From contig NZ_JAUSYV010000001.1 in the NCBI RefSeq assembly GCF_030817055.1, positions 4,364,001-4,428,000 of the forward strand: 64,000 bases of DNA. Reading direction: 5' to 3'. This stretch comes from Bacillus sp. V2I10. GTDB taxonomy: Bacteria > Bacillota > Bacilli > Bacillales > Bacillaceae. Of the stretch, positions 34,874-43,576 are shown piece after piece. The notes under the pieces were generated by a model, which had not been told where the DNA came from, searched no databases, and saw only the letters and a list, made by a program, of their open reading frames with translations. Each line of letters starts with the position of its first letter. Position 1 is the first letter of the stretch. Both the position numbers and the translations under genes were made by a program.

Positions 34874-35314
34874 CTAACCGCTATAAACACTATCACATGT
34901 TCCAGCTTTTGGTTCATAATAACAATGATTTAAAAATTGTCCAGAAAAAGGTTGACCGTACCATGTTGGAGGGCATGGAGCATATGGATTAAAATACCAA
35001 AGAGCATATTTCCCTGGGTGTTGTCTCCAATAATCCAAATTCTGTTTTGCTAATCTTTTTTCAACAGTTCTCGCTCTATTATAAAATACATTACCTTTTT
35101 GAACAGCTTCAAAAGAATAATTTCCTCCTTGTACATGAAAAATGACTTGTGGAATTGTTTTTAAATTTTTAAAGTCTAAACAATTTGCTTTAAGACGATT
35201 AACAATTACATTGCCTACATATAACATTCCTTGTTTTCCTTCACCTTCGGCTTCTGCTCTCATCATCCTTGCCATTAAGTCAACGTCTGAACTTCGGTAA
35301 CTTACTCTTGGCAT
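34874..35314 (-). CDS. cwlJ: CwlJ-type spore cortex-lytic cell-wall hydrolase
   Basis: A 146-residue SleB/CwlJ-domain enzyme that helps degrade cortex peptidoglycan during spore germination. SSDVDLMARMMRAEAEGEGKQGMLYVGNVIVNR contains the essential Glu of the fold (AEAEGE), and the end NPYAPCPPTWYGQPFSGQFLNHCYYEP is the family's C-terminal signature. It has no signal peptide and no SPOR or peptidoglycan-binding domain, which distinguishes CwlJ from SleB. GGGGTGGAAAA precedes ATG 35314. In Bacillus subtilis cwlJ pairs with gerQ; gerQ is not seen here. A sporulation-sigma promoter could not be assigned with confidence. Confidence 0.88.
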   Translation of the reverse strand: MPRVSYRSSDVDLMARMMRAEAEGEGKQGMLYVGNVIVNRLKANCLDFKNLKTIPQVIFHVQGGNYSFEAVQKGNVFYNRARTVEKRLAKQNLDYWRQHPGKYALWYFNPYAPCPPTWYGQPFSGQFLNHCYYEPKAGTCDSVYSG

Positions 35315-35366
35315 TTTTCCACCCCAAAAATATAGTATGAAAAAAAGCCTACATTAATGTCATTGT

Positions 35367-35575
35367 TTATAAAATAAGAATGCTTAGTTCGATTAACTCA
35401 GCAGAAAGGCTTCCGTTCATTTTTTCCATTAAGCTTTTTGCAATCGGTAATCCTTGGCCTGTACCTTTTCCAGTCCTTGTTTGGTCTGCTTTATAAAAAC
35501 GGTCAAACATATGATGTATATCTTGCTCACGTAATTTGTTAACCGAGTTACTAATCGTCAGTTGAACGGATGTAT
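35367..35575 (-). pseudogene. Histidine kinase C-terminal fragment
   Basis: Reads VQLTISNSVNKLREQDIHHM, then FDRFYKADQTRTGKGTGQGLPIAKSLMEKM, the end of an HATPase_c domain (F box and G2 box) of an OmpR-partner sensor kinase. Upstream codons instead belong, on the opposite strand, to a transporter fragment, so the join near 35575 is a rearrangement point. The rest of the kinase is absent. Confidence 0.65.
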
Positions 35576-35751
35576 GACGCTGCAGCGTTAGCAACCGCCC
35601 ATTTCTCCCCACTTACTGCTGTTCCGAGTGCGATTTTCTCAGTGTGGCACAATATTTCTGGACCTTTGATTGCCACGTACTGGGCGAAAAAGTCCGCAAA
35701 AAAAGAGCAGGAAATGAAATTAGTTAAAAATGCGAAGCAAGTTTCTTAATA
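35576..35751 (+). pseudogene. BASS (bile acid:sodium symporter) family C-terminal fragment
   Basis: The plus strand reads AAALATAHFSPLTAVPSAIF, then SVWHNISGPLIATYWAKKSA and a charged tail to TAA 35749-35751. The FSVWHNISGP segment is the last-helix motif of BASS-family transporters. No start or earlier helices are present; the 5' side abuts the histidine kinase fragment on the other strand. Confidence 0.6.
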
Positions 35752-35827
35752 AAATTGACATAGGATGAAAAAGTCAATCTATTGCGACAAGCAAGTTTGA
35801 AAAGACATCGTAAAGCATGAAGGAATA

Positions 35828-35872
35828 TTTAAGTGAAAGAGGTGTCCTTAATGGACACCTCTTTCACTTAAA
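35828..35872. terminator. 20-bp perfect hairpin, bidirectional terminator
   Basis: TTTAAGTGAAAGAGGTGTCC (35828-35847) pairs perfectly with 35853-35872 around a TTAAT loop. It lies between the BASS fragment and the DinB gene, which converge on it. Confidence 0.75.
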
Positions 35873-35973
35873 TTATTTTAAAAAGACAGCTTAACGCTGC
35901 CTTTAGAGACTATTATAATTTGGTTAGATATATAATAATTTATTTCACCCAAACAAAATGTTTCTTCGTTCGG

Positions 35974-36447
35974 TCAACGATGGGATGGCCAGGACCCTTG
36001 CATTTTTCTGATTTGAATAATTTGCCCCGTATGGTAAGCGTCGTGAAGAAATATGTCCAGCAGTTTCCCTTCGGAATTTTGGTCAAGCTCTTCAACGGAA
36101 GTTTTACTCAGTATCTGCCTTAAACTACGTTGAACGTTTTCAGCACGTTCAATGACTTTCTTCCATTCCTTATCTTTATTTGATTGTTCGGTGAGATAGA
36201 AGTTTTCGTCACCGCTGAGATTATGTGTCCATTCACGGCCTTCCATGTCTGCTACAAGTCTCTCTTTGTAATAGTTGAGATGGTTAACGTTCTCCCAGAT
36301 TGTTTTGGCTGCCTCTCCAGCTGGTCTCCAACTGGCTTGTTCTGCCGTGACTCCTTCAATTGCATGTTTGAGCGGAGCATACCAACTCTCCTTATCAAAC
36401 GTCGAATCTAGCACGTTTATAAGGAATTCAATACGATTCAAAGTCAT
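35974..36447 (-). CDS. DinB-family protein
   Basis: A 157-residue four-helix-bundle protein of the DinB/YfiT superfamily, usually metal-binding. The metal-ligand histidines are probably those in WENVNHLNYYKERL and in LHDAYHTGQIIQIRK, the latter being the classical HDAxHxGQ motif. ATG 36447 follows GGGGGAG closely. Some relatives are thiol-dependent S-transferases (bacillithiol), others are DNA-damage induced; nothing here decides between these. Its dead relative lies at 21830. Confidence 0.85.
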   Translation of the reverse strand: MTLNRIEFLINVLDSTFDKESWYAPLKHAIEGVTAEQASWRPAGEAAKTIWENVNHLNYYKERLVADMEGREWTHNLSGDENFYLTEQSNKDKEWKKVIERAENVQRSLRQILSKTSVEELDQNSEGKLLDIFLHDAYHTGQIIQIRKMQGSWPSHR

Positions 36448-36595
36448 CTCCCCCTTGAACAGTTATCATTTAAAATAGTACCTTAGTTAAATTCATTTTC
36501 CTTTTAAAATTAGAAAAGATTGCATTATCTACAATAAAATAAGAATATTTCATAATTAATGAGAATAATGATTTCGTCGGTAGTCATTAAAAATC

Positions 36596-36663
36596 CTGCC
36601 CTTTACTTCAATAAAAAAGAGCATTTCTCCTTCTTGAAGAAATGCCCCCGATTGTTGAATAAT
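36596..36663. repeat. Dispersed repeat with hairpin (GCATTTCT variant)
   Basis: AATCCTGCCCTTTACTTCAATAA, then GCATTTCT (36621-36628) paired with AGAAATGC (36638-36645), then CCCCGATTGTTGAAT. The opening AATCCTGCCC is the exact string used as IS110 target at 48301/50123. Confidence 0.7.
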
Positions 36664-36745
36664 TACTGAATAAATAGTATGTCTAATTACCCTAACATTA
36701 CTTAAAAAGCGTTCCTGATGATTTCAGAAACGCAAATCAATAGTA

Positions 36746-36979
36746 GTGGTTATGGACGCTTTCACATCTGTCATTTCATATAATGTAAATATCGTAATAA
36801 AATTTTTAACATCCATTACGATTGTTATGGCTTTACCAACAATGGTTGCAAGTTTTTATGGTATGAATGTTCCCATACCGTTTCAAAATTACCCATATGC
36901 ATTTTTTGTTGCAATTATCATTTCTTTTATTTTATCAAGTATTACGGCAGTTATCTTCTGGAAAAAGAGGTTCTTTTAA
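36746..36979 (+). pseudogene. CorA-family C-terminal fragment
   Basis: Seventy-seven codons read DAFTSVISYNVNIVIKFLTS, ITIVMALPTMVASFYGMNVP and a final membrane helix plus KKRFF. This is the last part of CorA with the YGMN selectivity motif and both membrane helices, but the cytoplasmic funnel is missing. It ends tail to tail against an intact corA, sharing a terminator. It could be translated from ATG 36746, but a channel without the funnel is unlikely to work. Confidence 0.7.
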
Positions 36980-36980
36980 T

Positions 36981-37028
36981 AAACATAAAAATGCCGAAGT
37001 CTTTAAGAACATCGGCTTTTTTATGTTT
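36981..37028. terminator. Bidirectional terminator between two corA ends
   Basis: A 17-bp stem with one mismatch (outer AAACATAAAAA, inner GCCGA/TCGGC) lies immediately after both convergent corA reading frames and has T runs on each side. Confidence 0.8.
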
Positions 37029-37029
37029 A

Positions 37030-37971
37030 TTATTTGAACCAACCCTTAATCCATAATCCTAGTAGCATGCCTGAACCGACTGCAAACATAATCCCCAGTA
37101 CCCAAAAATAGCCCCAACGCCAGGTAAGTTCCGGCATATATTCAAAGTTCATTCCATAAATGCTTGCAATAAAAGTTAGAGGAATAAAAATGGAAGTCAT
37201 AACTGTTAGTGTCTTCATAATCTTATTCATTCTGTTTGAATTTAATGAAATGTAGCTGTCTCGTATATCATTCGTCATTTCTCGATTCGACTCAATCATT
37301 TCGGAAAGTTTCAGCAAATGGTCGTAAATATCCATGAAGTACACTCGTTCTTCTTTGGGTATTATAACCCGCTCTGAATTTAAAATTCTATATAGCAATT
37401 CACGCATCGGGAAAATGATTCGGCGTAAATTTAGTAGCTGGTTCCTAATTTCAAATACACTTTCAATTAGATTTTGGTTTGCTTCTTTCGTTTCAATTTC
37501 ACTTATACTATCTTCAATTTTATAAATGGTAGGGAAAAACTCATCAACAATTTTATCCATTATTAAATAAAAAATGTACAATGTCCCTTTATTTAGAATA
37601 TTATTGTCTCCCATTAATGTTTGTAGAACCATTGCTATTTCAGATGACGGCGATAAATGGAATGTAACAATGAAATTTTTTCCAACAAATATATCGATTT
37701 CCTCAGGTGAAAGTGAGTCTTGGTTAAAAGTGTGTAGAACAAAAAAATCATAACCATCATAATAATCAAGTTTTGGTCGCTGCAAAAAATGCAAACAATC
37801 CTCAATCGCTAGAGGATGGAAGCTAAAATGTGTTTTAAGAAATATTGCTTCTTCTTCTGTAGGGGCATCAAAATCCACCCAAAACCATTTAATATCAGAA
37901 TCAGATAAACGATTCATTGGTATATCTATTAAAAGTTTTAAATCGTTTGTAACCGCAAAAGTACGAATCAT
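37030..37971 (-). CDS. corA: CorA-family magnesium/divalent cation transporter
   Basis: A 313-residue CorA: an N-terminal alpha/beta cytoplasmic domain (ending in HPLAIEDCLHFLQRPKLDYYDGYDFFVLH), a long coiled stalk helix, then two membrane helices. The YGMN selectivity motif is in FIASIYGMNFEYMPEL and a basic WIKGWFK ending follows. Length is standard. Homopentamers pass Mg2+ (also Co2+/Ni2+). Single gene; the start at ATG 37971 has only a weak upstream GGCGATGGAAGTAA site. A diverged C-terminal piece of a second corA faces it from the other side. Confidence 0.9.
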   Translation of the reverse strand: MIRTFAVTNDLKLLIDIPMNRLSDSDIKWFWVDFDAPTEEEAIFLKTHFSFHPLAIEDCLHFLQRPKLDYYDGYDFFVLHTFNQDSLSPEEIDIFVGKNFIVTFHLSPSSEIAMVLQTLMGDNNILNKGTLYIFYLIMDKIVDEFFPTIYKIEDSISEIETKEANQNLIESVFEIRNQLLNLRRIIFPMRELLYRILNSERVIIPKEERVYFMDIYDHLLKLSEMIESNREMTNDIRDSYISLNSNRMNKIMKTLTVMTSIFIPLTFIASIYGMNFEYMPELTWRWGYFWVLGIMFAVGSGMLLGLWIKGWFK

Positions 37972-38094
37972 TTACTTCCATCGCCTTTACTTGAAAAATA
38001 AACGGACATCACATATTTTGTGTCTAATCCAATAAAATATTCAAGAATTTAGCATATTGAGGAATGCTTGCTTCAGACACTCGTTCGTTCACAG

Positions 38095-38165
38095 GCAGCC
38101 CAATTCCTTAATAAGAAAAGGCGAACACTCTGTGCTGCAATCGCCCCGATTATGGAAGATATGAT
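38095..38165. repeat. Dispersed repeat with GGCGA/TCGCC hairpin
   Basis: CCTTAATAAGAAAAGGCGA... pairs GGCGA with TCGCC and ends CCCCGATTATGGAAGATATG. This is a further stem variant of the family. Confidence 0.6.
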
Positions 38166-38170
38166 TCAAA

Positions 38171-38275
38171 TCATCTAACACTAATTAATTGAAATTTATT
38201 TACCTTTTCATCCCACTTAACTTCAATTTGAACTTTGTCTTCATTGGTCTTCCATAAATTAGAGACCACTATTCC
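38171..38275 (-). pseudogene. C-terminal gene fragment next to an IS remnant
   Basis: Reads VVSNLWKTNEDKVQIEVKWD then EKVNKFQLISVR-stop on the minus strand. The 5' part is missing where the IS110 remnant and its target repeat begin. Family not recognised. Confidence 0.35.
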
Positions 38276-38281
38276 ACAATC

Positions 38282-38479
38282 CTGCCTCTATAAAGAAAGG
38301 AATAACTCTTGATTTCTAGCTTTTTCTTAAGATTTCATCATGTTTTATTTTAATTAGACATCAAAGTTATGGATGTAAGTTGAAAGTAAGGATATTTTTG
38401 GTGTGTTAGAGAAAAAAAGTTCTTAACTGCCTAACCACTCCTATCCAAAAAGTGGTTATTTAGTAAAAGTATGTCTGCA
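38282..38479 (-). mobile_element. IS110-family end remnant (copy C)
   Basis: About 195 bases are nearly identical to the left end of the element at 48301 (from CCTCTATAAAGAAAGG on). The left flank TTCCACAATCCT is again the dispersed repeat. Homology ends near CTGCA at 38479; transposase and guide hairpin are absent. Confidence 0.75.
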
Positions 38480-38698
38480 TGACACTTACCTTATTACAGA
38501 TAAGCGCCCTTTTCTTGAATAAACAAAAACCTAATATAAGCTAGTGTTTATGAAAGAAATTAACTTTATAACTTATTCTAGCTGCAGCTTTGTAATTTAA
38601 ACCAACATAAGCTATTGAAAAGCAGCTCAATTATACATATTTAATTTAATACAGGAGAAATTATTGCTAACGAATAAAAAGTTGGAGGAAACAAATTC

Positions 38699-39709
38699 AT
38701 GGAAACAAAACATCATATTGATTTAACATCTGCAGAAATGGCAAATCTTTGGGTGGCTTACCAAAATGATACGATGGTCATTTGTGTCGTTAAATATGCA
38801 TTAGCCACCGTTCAAGATACAGAAATTCGTAGCGTTTTAGAAACTGCGTTACAGTTATCTCAATCACATGTTCAACAATTAACTGCTATGTTTAACGAAG
38901 AACAACTTCCGATTCCGGATGGATTTAACGAAAATGAGGATCTTAATTTACAAGCCCCTCCTTTATTTACGGATACGTTCTATCTGACATACATTCACAA
39001 CATGGGCAAAATCGGCATCGAATCATATGGGATGGCTCTAGCTAATTCTTCTCGATTAGACCAAAGTCAATATTTCACCAACTGTCTAACTGAATACACA
39101 CAACTATTTAACCAAGCATTACAAGTATTGTTATCAAAGGGAAACCATACGAGAACTCCGCATATTCCAAAACCAAAACAGGTTCAATACGTTCAAAAAC
39201 AAAGTTATTTAACAGGTTGGTTTGGCAAGCGTAGACCTCTTAATGCAATTGAAATATCGAATATCTATTTTAGTATGATACGAAATATATTAGGAAAAGC
39301 ACTGGTCACGGGATTTAGTCAAGTAGCGAAGTCTCAAGAGGTTCGTAACTACTTGATAAGAGGAAGAGACATTTCAGCCAAACATATTGAAATTTTCGGC
39401 TCCACATTAAGTGAGGATCACCTGCCTCCAGCTAGTAAATGGGATGCTGAAGCAACTGATTCAACGGTTGCCCCATTTTCCGATAAACTGATGATGTACC
39501 ATGTAACAGCGTTAATTTCGATAGGAATCACCCATTATGGGGCTAGTCTTGGGACAAGTGCAAGACGCGATTTAGGAGCTCTTTATCCTCGATTAATGGC
39601 GGAAATTGTACAATATGCAGAAGATGGAACCAATATAATGATTGATAACGGTTGGCTAGAGCAACCACCACAAGCACCGGATCGAGATCAGTTAGCTAAT
39701 AGGCAGTGA
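38699..39709 (+). CDS. DUF3231 family protein
   Basis: A 336-residue protein of two related DUF3231 units (about 5-165 and 175-330). Each is ferritin-like helical, opening with the first helix LTSAEMANLWVAYQNDTMVICV and its counterpart LNAIEISNIYFSMIRNILGKALV. Repeated elements include HVQQLTAMFNEEQLPIPDG in the first half and the matching HIEIFGSTLSEDHLPPASKWD in the second. Such proteins are frequent in spore-forming bacilli and have no established activity. GGAGGAAACAAATTC precedes ATG 38699. Single gene. Confidence 0.88.
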   Translation: METKHHIDLTSAEMANLWVAYQNDTMVICVVKYALATVQDTEIRSVLETALQLSQSHVQQLTAMFNEEQLPIPDGFNENEDLNLQAPPLFTDTFYLTYIHNMGKIGIESYGMALANSSRLDQSQYFTNCLTEYTQLFNQALQVLLSKGNHTRTPHIPKPKQVQYVQKQSYLTGWFGKRRPLNAIEISNIYFSMIRNILGKALVTGFSQVAKSQEVRNYLIRGRDISAKHIEIFGSTLSEDHLPPASKWDAEATDSTVAPFSDKLMMYHVTALISIGITHYGASLGTSARRDLGALYPRLMAEIVQYAEDGTNIMIDNGWLEQPPQAPDRDQLANRQ

Positions 39710-39987
39710 ATCCAATGTCACGGGAAGGACGAATGGAGAAAGTCCTTTGGAGTATTGCATTACCGGGGTTTTTAAATGATAAGTTTCTCAAAGGATTTCT
39801 ATTGATTAGATTAGAATTTTTAATCAACGTTAATCAAATTTTAATAAAGTGATTATTTATAGCTTTCAAGGTTTTTTTACCTATGTTGTTTTTGATTCCC
39901 GGAATAAGTATTGGCTTACTTATTTCCTTACATAGGGTAGCGTCAGGAAAATGAGGATTTATACCGTTAAGGATATTCCAGTATTAA

Positions 39988-40032
39988 AAATCCCAATCTC
40001 TCAGTTTCACAAATGAGAAATTGGGATTTATT
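39988..40032. terminator. Terminator-like hairpin
   Basis: AAATCCCAATCTCTCA (39988-40003) pairs with TGAGAAATTGGGATTT (40014-40029), one mismatch, followed by ATTTATT. It lies 280 bases after DUF3231. Confidence 0.65.
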
Positions 40033-40035
40033 TAT

Positions 40036-40165
40036 TCAAAAAAATGGCCTAATTGTTGATCAAACTCTTGAAACCACTCTTCAACTATACTGCCCTTTTC
40101 TGGAATAACTTACAATTTCAAGAGGTCCCCTTTAGATTCCTTCCTTACTTCAGAATCTTGCATTT
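40036..40165. repeat. Dispersed intergenic repeat, long composite copy
   Basis: Modules in order: GGCCTAATTGTTGATCAAA, CTCTTGAAACCACTCTTCAA, CTATACTGCCCTTTTCTGGA, ATTTCAAGAGGTCCCCTTTA, TTCCTTCCTTACTTCAGAAT. The second half is shared with 51738 and 55300. Confidence 0.7.
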
Positions 40166-40305
40166 TAAAGGTATACATGATTTCAATCATTGTAGCAAAT
40201 TCAGATCTTCAAAAGTTAAAAAAGCAGCTCTCACTGCTCTTCACTAAATATTATTAATGACAAAAAAATGACCTGTTTTATCAATTTGACATTTATATCT
40301 TTGAG

Positions 40306-40372
40306 AAACTCACAAGTGAAAAGCAACTTATATGTGGAAATTAGAAAGAAACGTGCAAACAACCTAGAATAG
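40306..40372 (+). pseudogene. IS3-family transposase fragment, copy 1
   Basis: AGCAACTTATATGTGGAAAT and AGAAACGTGCAAACAACCTAG match 41638-41683. The longer copy reads LSVKDLVKLTSVPKATYMW, resembling the N-terminus of IS3/IS150 OrfB (the LxxVAGIPKSTYYYW motif). Only a few dozen bases survive. Confidence 0.45.
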
Positions 40373-40426
40373 CTGGTTGCACGTTTTGAATGGCTCAACC
40401 GTCGTTTTTCCAATCTGTCAATTAAT

Positions 40427-40717
40427 TTATAGTAATAAAACAAGGCAAAGAGCCAAAGTACCAAGAGCGATTAATACTGAACCTATTATAGAACTACTTA
40501 AATACAGGTTTTGAATATGGATGGTATCTAAAATACTTTTCTCTATATTTTTAAATATACTTTCAGCGGGATTAGTGTGTTTTGCTAATTCAGCATTTAC
40601 CTTAAGTTCCACTTTTAATTTTTGTATTTTTTTGTAAACAGACTTAGGTAACACCATAATTAGTAGGGCAATTACCCAAACAAAAATTGGAATGAATAAC
40701 CAAATCATATTTTCCAC
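40427..40717 (-). CDS. Small two-helix membrane protein, unknown
   Basis: A 96-residue protein with an N-terminal membrane helix (MIWLFIPIFVWVIALLIMVL), a basic/helical linker (SVYKKIQKLKVELKVNAELAK) and a C-terminal helix (SSSIIGSVLIALGTLALCLVLLL). CAAGGTGGAAAAT precedes ATG 40717. The linker may lie on the cytoplasmic side. I recognise no family. Single gene among decayed neighbours, but the ribosome site and frame are intact. Confidence 0.6.
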   Translation of the reverse strand: MENMIWLFIPIFVWVIALLIMVLPKSVYKKIQKLKVELKVNAELAKHTNPAESIFKNIEKSILDTIHIQNLYLSSSIIGSVLIALGTLALCLVLLL

Positions 40718-41066
40718 CTTGTATCGAATATTGTAAAAAAGATATTAGTTGATAAGCGAGATAAGTATGGTACATATAACAGCCAAATAAATTTTATTTT
40801 AAAACATTATCTCTCCTTACATCGGTATCAAAAATAGTTTGTTCACTATCCTCTTCCCTTATACTCCCCTAAAGGACAGGTTATAACTACCAATTGAACA
40901 AGTCTGTTTCAACAAATTTATATACTGATACTGAATTCACTATATTTTCATCTATAAGATTATTATGGGGTATCACCAACATTTTGACATAAAACCCACT
41001 CTAAGAATTATTTAGGAAAGAGAAAGTAAGAAATACCGTTATTAAAGCAGAAATAAGGTGAAAAAT

Positions 41067-41509
41067 TTGAAGAGAAGAAAAGCTAAAATCCTATATATTT
41101 TGACTTTTGCCTGTTTAATTTTAACTACTAACTATGTTATACCTGATAAGGAAACTTATGCAGTTAGTCAAAATGATAAACAAGATTTAATTAAATAAGC
41201 CTTTCTGAGATCGATGAGTAAGCCAATTGGTAAAGCATTAGACAGCTATTATAATGACTCAAAATTATTTTTTAAAGAAAAGATAATAAACATAACAAAA
41301 GTTCCCTATGAAGAACAGTACGATGTAACTGTCCAAGTGTTACTTAAGAGAGAGCAATTATGCCACCATATGGCTTGGATACCATAACCTTTAGAATTCC
41401 CCAATTTGAAGTTATAAACTTCAAACACAACGAAATTTCAGGAGAAGAACTTAAAGACTGCGTATTAACAAAATCTTATAGGAATTCAGAATATAAAAAA
41501 AGCCCTTAG
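41067..41509 (+). pseudogene. DUF3888-type secreted protein, broken
   Basis: TTG 41067 opens a signal-like sequence (KRRKAKILYILTFACLILTTNYV), stops at TAA after 43 codons and resumes in the same frame as LRSMSKPIGKALDSYYNDSK, then YEEQYDVTVQVLLKRE. After a shift it continues MPPYGLDTITFRIPQFEVIN and FKHNE. The last two segments are the DUF3888 core (VTVQV ... PPYGxDTxxF). One stop and one frameshift show loss of function. Confidence 0.6.
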
Positions 41510-41594
41510 AGTCAGGACTGTATCAATAAAGAATATTTACTTTGCCCTGGTTGCACAAACGCTGGTACTGGGCCTAATAGTAGAAACACGAATG

Positions 41595-41693
41595 AATTAA
41601 GCGTGAAAGACCTTGTGAAACTCACTAGTGTGCCTAAAGCAACTTATATGTGGAAATTAGAAAGAAACGTGCAAACAACCTAGAAGTTGTTGC
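41595..41693 (+). pseudogene. IS3-family transposase fragment, copy 2
   Basis: Reads NELSVKDLVKLTSVPKATYM then diverges, matching the OrfB N-terminal region of IS3/IS150-type elements. It shares about 45 bases with 40320-40368. The preceding 41510-41594 carries no recognisable gene. Confidence 0.5.
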
Positions 41694-41878
41694 ATGTATT
41701 GAATTATTAAGTGAAGAACAAGATAATTACGACATATAAGTTTTAATTCATTTATGCAGTAGTGGTTTTCTTGTTATTTCTAGGTTGTTTATAACTCCCA
41801 CAAAAAAACACCATATACAAATGTCTCAAGTTTCATAAGGAACGAAAGGGAAGCAACATATTAGTTGTTATTATGTAA

Positions 41879-42052
41879 CTAGGTTTGTATATTGTATTTA
41901 ATCAGAAAAAGATTGGCTCGTATTCCCTCTAATATACGTCTGCTTTGTAAATAATCCTGTTCCCGTTCTTGTTCAACTTTCAAACGTTGCTCCAGTTTTT
42001 GGCTATATTCAGCATACCCCATTCCATGAGCCTGAAACATTGCTTTTTCCAT
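41879..42052 (-). pseudogene. Unidentified coding fragment (57 codons)
   Basis: Reads MEKAMFQAHGMGYAEYSQKL then EQRLKVEQEREQDYLQSRRI and LEGIRANLFLIKYNIQT-stop, a charged coiled-coil-like stretch. No ribosome site, and open codons continue upstream of the Met without a start, so it is probably the tail of a lost gene. Plus-strand sequence at 42115-42190 (VNVFTDIESAVAAVHKKENK-stop) may be another unrelated tail. Confidence 0.3.
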
Positions 42053-42386
42053 TACGGACGTGTACGTTAAGTCGAGAGTATTAATGTAGAATCAATCCTT
42101 TCTATATTTAGTATGGTATATAGTAAAGTCAATGTATTCACGGACATAGAATCGGCAGTTGCAGCAGTACATAAAAAAGAAAACAAATAATTGGGATAGC
42201 ATCAAACATTTAACGAAAAGGAAAGCGGACATGTTGTGTGTCCCTTCTGTTTATGCCGACGCTTTATGGTTGGAGGCAGGTCCTTTACCAGATTTATTAG
42301 GCTACCAATTTTTCAAATAATTCTATAAAAAGTAACGTTTCTTTTTTCTTCTATTATCATTATTTTTCATGGAAAGTCACCATCCT

Positions 42387-42767
42387 TCAGTCACCGAACA
42401 GAGTCGGTTTAAGGGAAACGAGTTTAACCTTTTGACCTATAAGAGTATGATATGAATAGTACTGTTTAAAGAATGTAATAGCTGACTGAGCATTCTTTAT
42501 GTTGAATTTTCTGCATAAATTAGCTAAAGTCAATAATTTATCAGTTACGAATTTTTGTTTGTTTGTGGCAAGAACGTAATAAATGAGAGTGTTTATGACT
42601 GGTTGTGATAGCTTCATTTCGTTCAACTTACGGATAATATCTAAATGAGAACAAAGGGAAGGAATGTATTCCTGGGCATCTTTCAATACTTCCTCTGTTG
42701 TATATGCTTCAAAATATCGGGCTAATCTTCTCTCCTTTTCTTCCAGAATGTTACTATTATCATGCAT
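42387..42767 (-). CDS. DnaD/DnaB-like (DDBH2) domain small protein
   Basis: A 126-residue helical protein. The central part KLSQPVINTLIYYVLATNKQ then KFVTDKLLTLANLCRKFNIKNAQSAI resembles the DDBH2 domain found at the C-terminus of DnaD and DnaB replication-initiation proteins (pattern GVxNxLIxYVLxxNxxxL...A..W...I.....A). The usual N-terminal winged helix is missing, so it may be a stand-alone helicase-loader-like protein from a plasmid or phage, or the surviving half of one. AAAGGAA precedes ATG 42767. The C-terminus KLVSLKPTLFGD lacks a known motif. Confidence 0.5.
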   Translation of the reverse strand: MHDNSNILEEKERRLARYFEAYTTEEVLKDAQEYIPSLCSHLDIIRKLNEMKLSQPVINTLIYYVLATNKQKFVTDKLLTLANLCRKFNIKNAQSAITFFKQYYSYHTLIGQKVKLVSLKPTLFGD

Positions 42768-42848
42768 TTCCTTTCATCCTTCCTATCAACCGTTTCTGAT
42801 TATCGGTCCTGAACATCCTCTACAAAAAATATTTGATTCCCTTGCTCC

Positions 42849-42944
42849 TTATTTTAATAATTGATCAAAAGCGATGGCAATCAGCCATACAATAGCAAGG
42901 GTACCCGAGAGATAAATACCTAGATAGGTTAAAACCTCCATCAT
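42849..42944 (-). CDS. Possible 31-residue membrane peptide
   Basis: ATG-ATG 42944 follows GAAGGGATCAGTGATC. The product, MMEVLTYLGIYLSGTLAIVW then LIAIAFDQLLK, is a single membrane helix. Such tiny membrane proteins exist in bacilli, but support here is only the ribosome site and composition. Confidence 0.35.
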   Translation of the reverse strand: MMEVLTYLGIYLSGTLAIVWLIAIAFDQLLK

Positions 42945-43385
42945 GATCACTGATCCCTTCTCATCTTGTTAATCGAGGGTTGATACAATCCCTTGCTGCA
43001 CTATATGTTAGAACTTGTTGACCAAGGAACTTACCTCTCAATTCAGATGATCACAGCATGATCATCGATATGAACTGTTCACGAACGATTGGTAAGCAAC
43101 ATACTGTTAGATGATGAGTTGTTAAAAAGAGATTGATGATTAGGTAAGCTTTTCCTCTGTTTTTAAAAAGTCATCCTCCCAGATATTAGATTATGGGGGT
43201 CCAACTCCCTTCCTTCAAAGGTAAAGCCATTATAATCAAGCAATTCTTAAAAATTTGTCGATTAATCCAATATTCACCTATTTGTAAATGAACTGTTAAC
43301 TTCCATTAATAAAAGAAAAATACTTTCCATTTTCTACCTTATCTCTAAAGTTATCCAGACCTAAATTATAAAAAACCTAAAAAAT
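42945..43385. other. Gene-free region
   Basis: No credible ORF or RNA gene seen over about 440 bases. It ends at the strong terminator at 43386. Confidence 0.45.
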
Positions 43386-43429
43386 AAAAGAGAGCACATA
43401 TTAGTCATGTATAATATGTGCTCTCTTTT
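43386..43429. terminator. 18-bp perfect bidirectional terminator
   Basis: AAAAGAGAGCACATATTA (43386-43403) pairs perfectly with 43412-43429 around an 8-nt loop, with A/T tails on both sides. It ends the VOC gene transcript about 150 bases downstream of its stop. Confidence 0.8.
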
Positions 43430-43576
43430 TATTAAATTAAAGCGCCTTGCATCTGCTCTCTACTGGAACTTGATCCTTTTCTTGTTATACCACCATTGCT
43501 TTTAAAATCATTTAGGTCACGGACACCGCCTGATTCTTTGGAGCATGAGGTAACCAATGTATTGAATGTGCCTTAC

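Noticed and set aside
34688..34933. 81-codon plus-strand ORF overlapping the end of cwlJ
   Set aside because: The middle (LPTEAALNEYGWLPAPTTKN) looks mildly protein-like, but it begins in a hairpin, lacks a ribosome site and ends antisense to cwlJ; at most a gene relic.
40231..40464. 77-codon minus-strand ORF
   Set aside because: It overlaps the real small membrane gene and runs antisense through an IS3 fragment.
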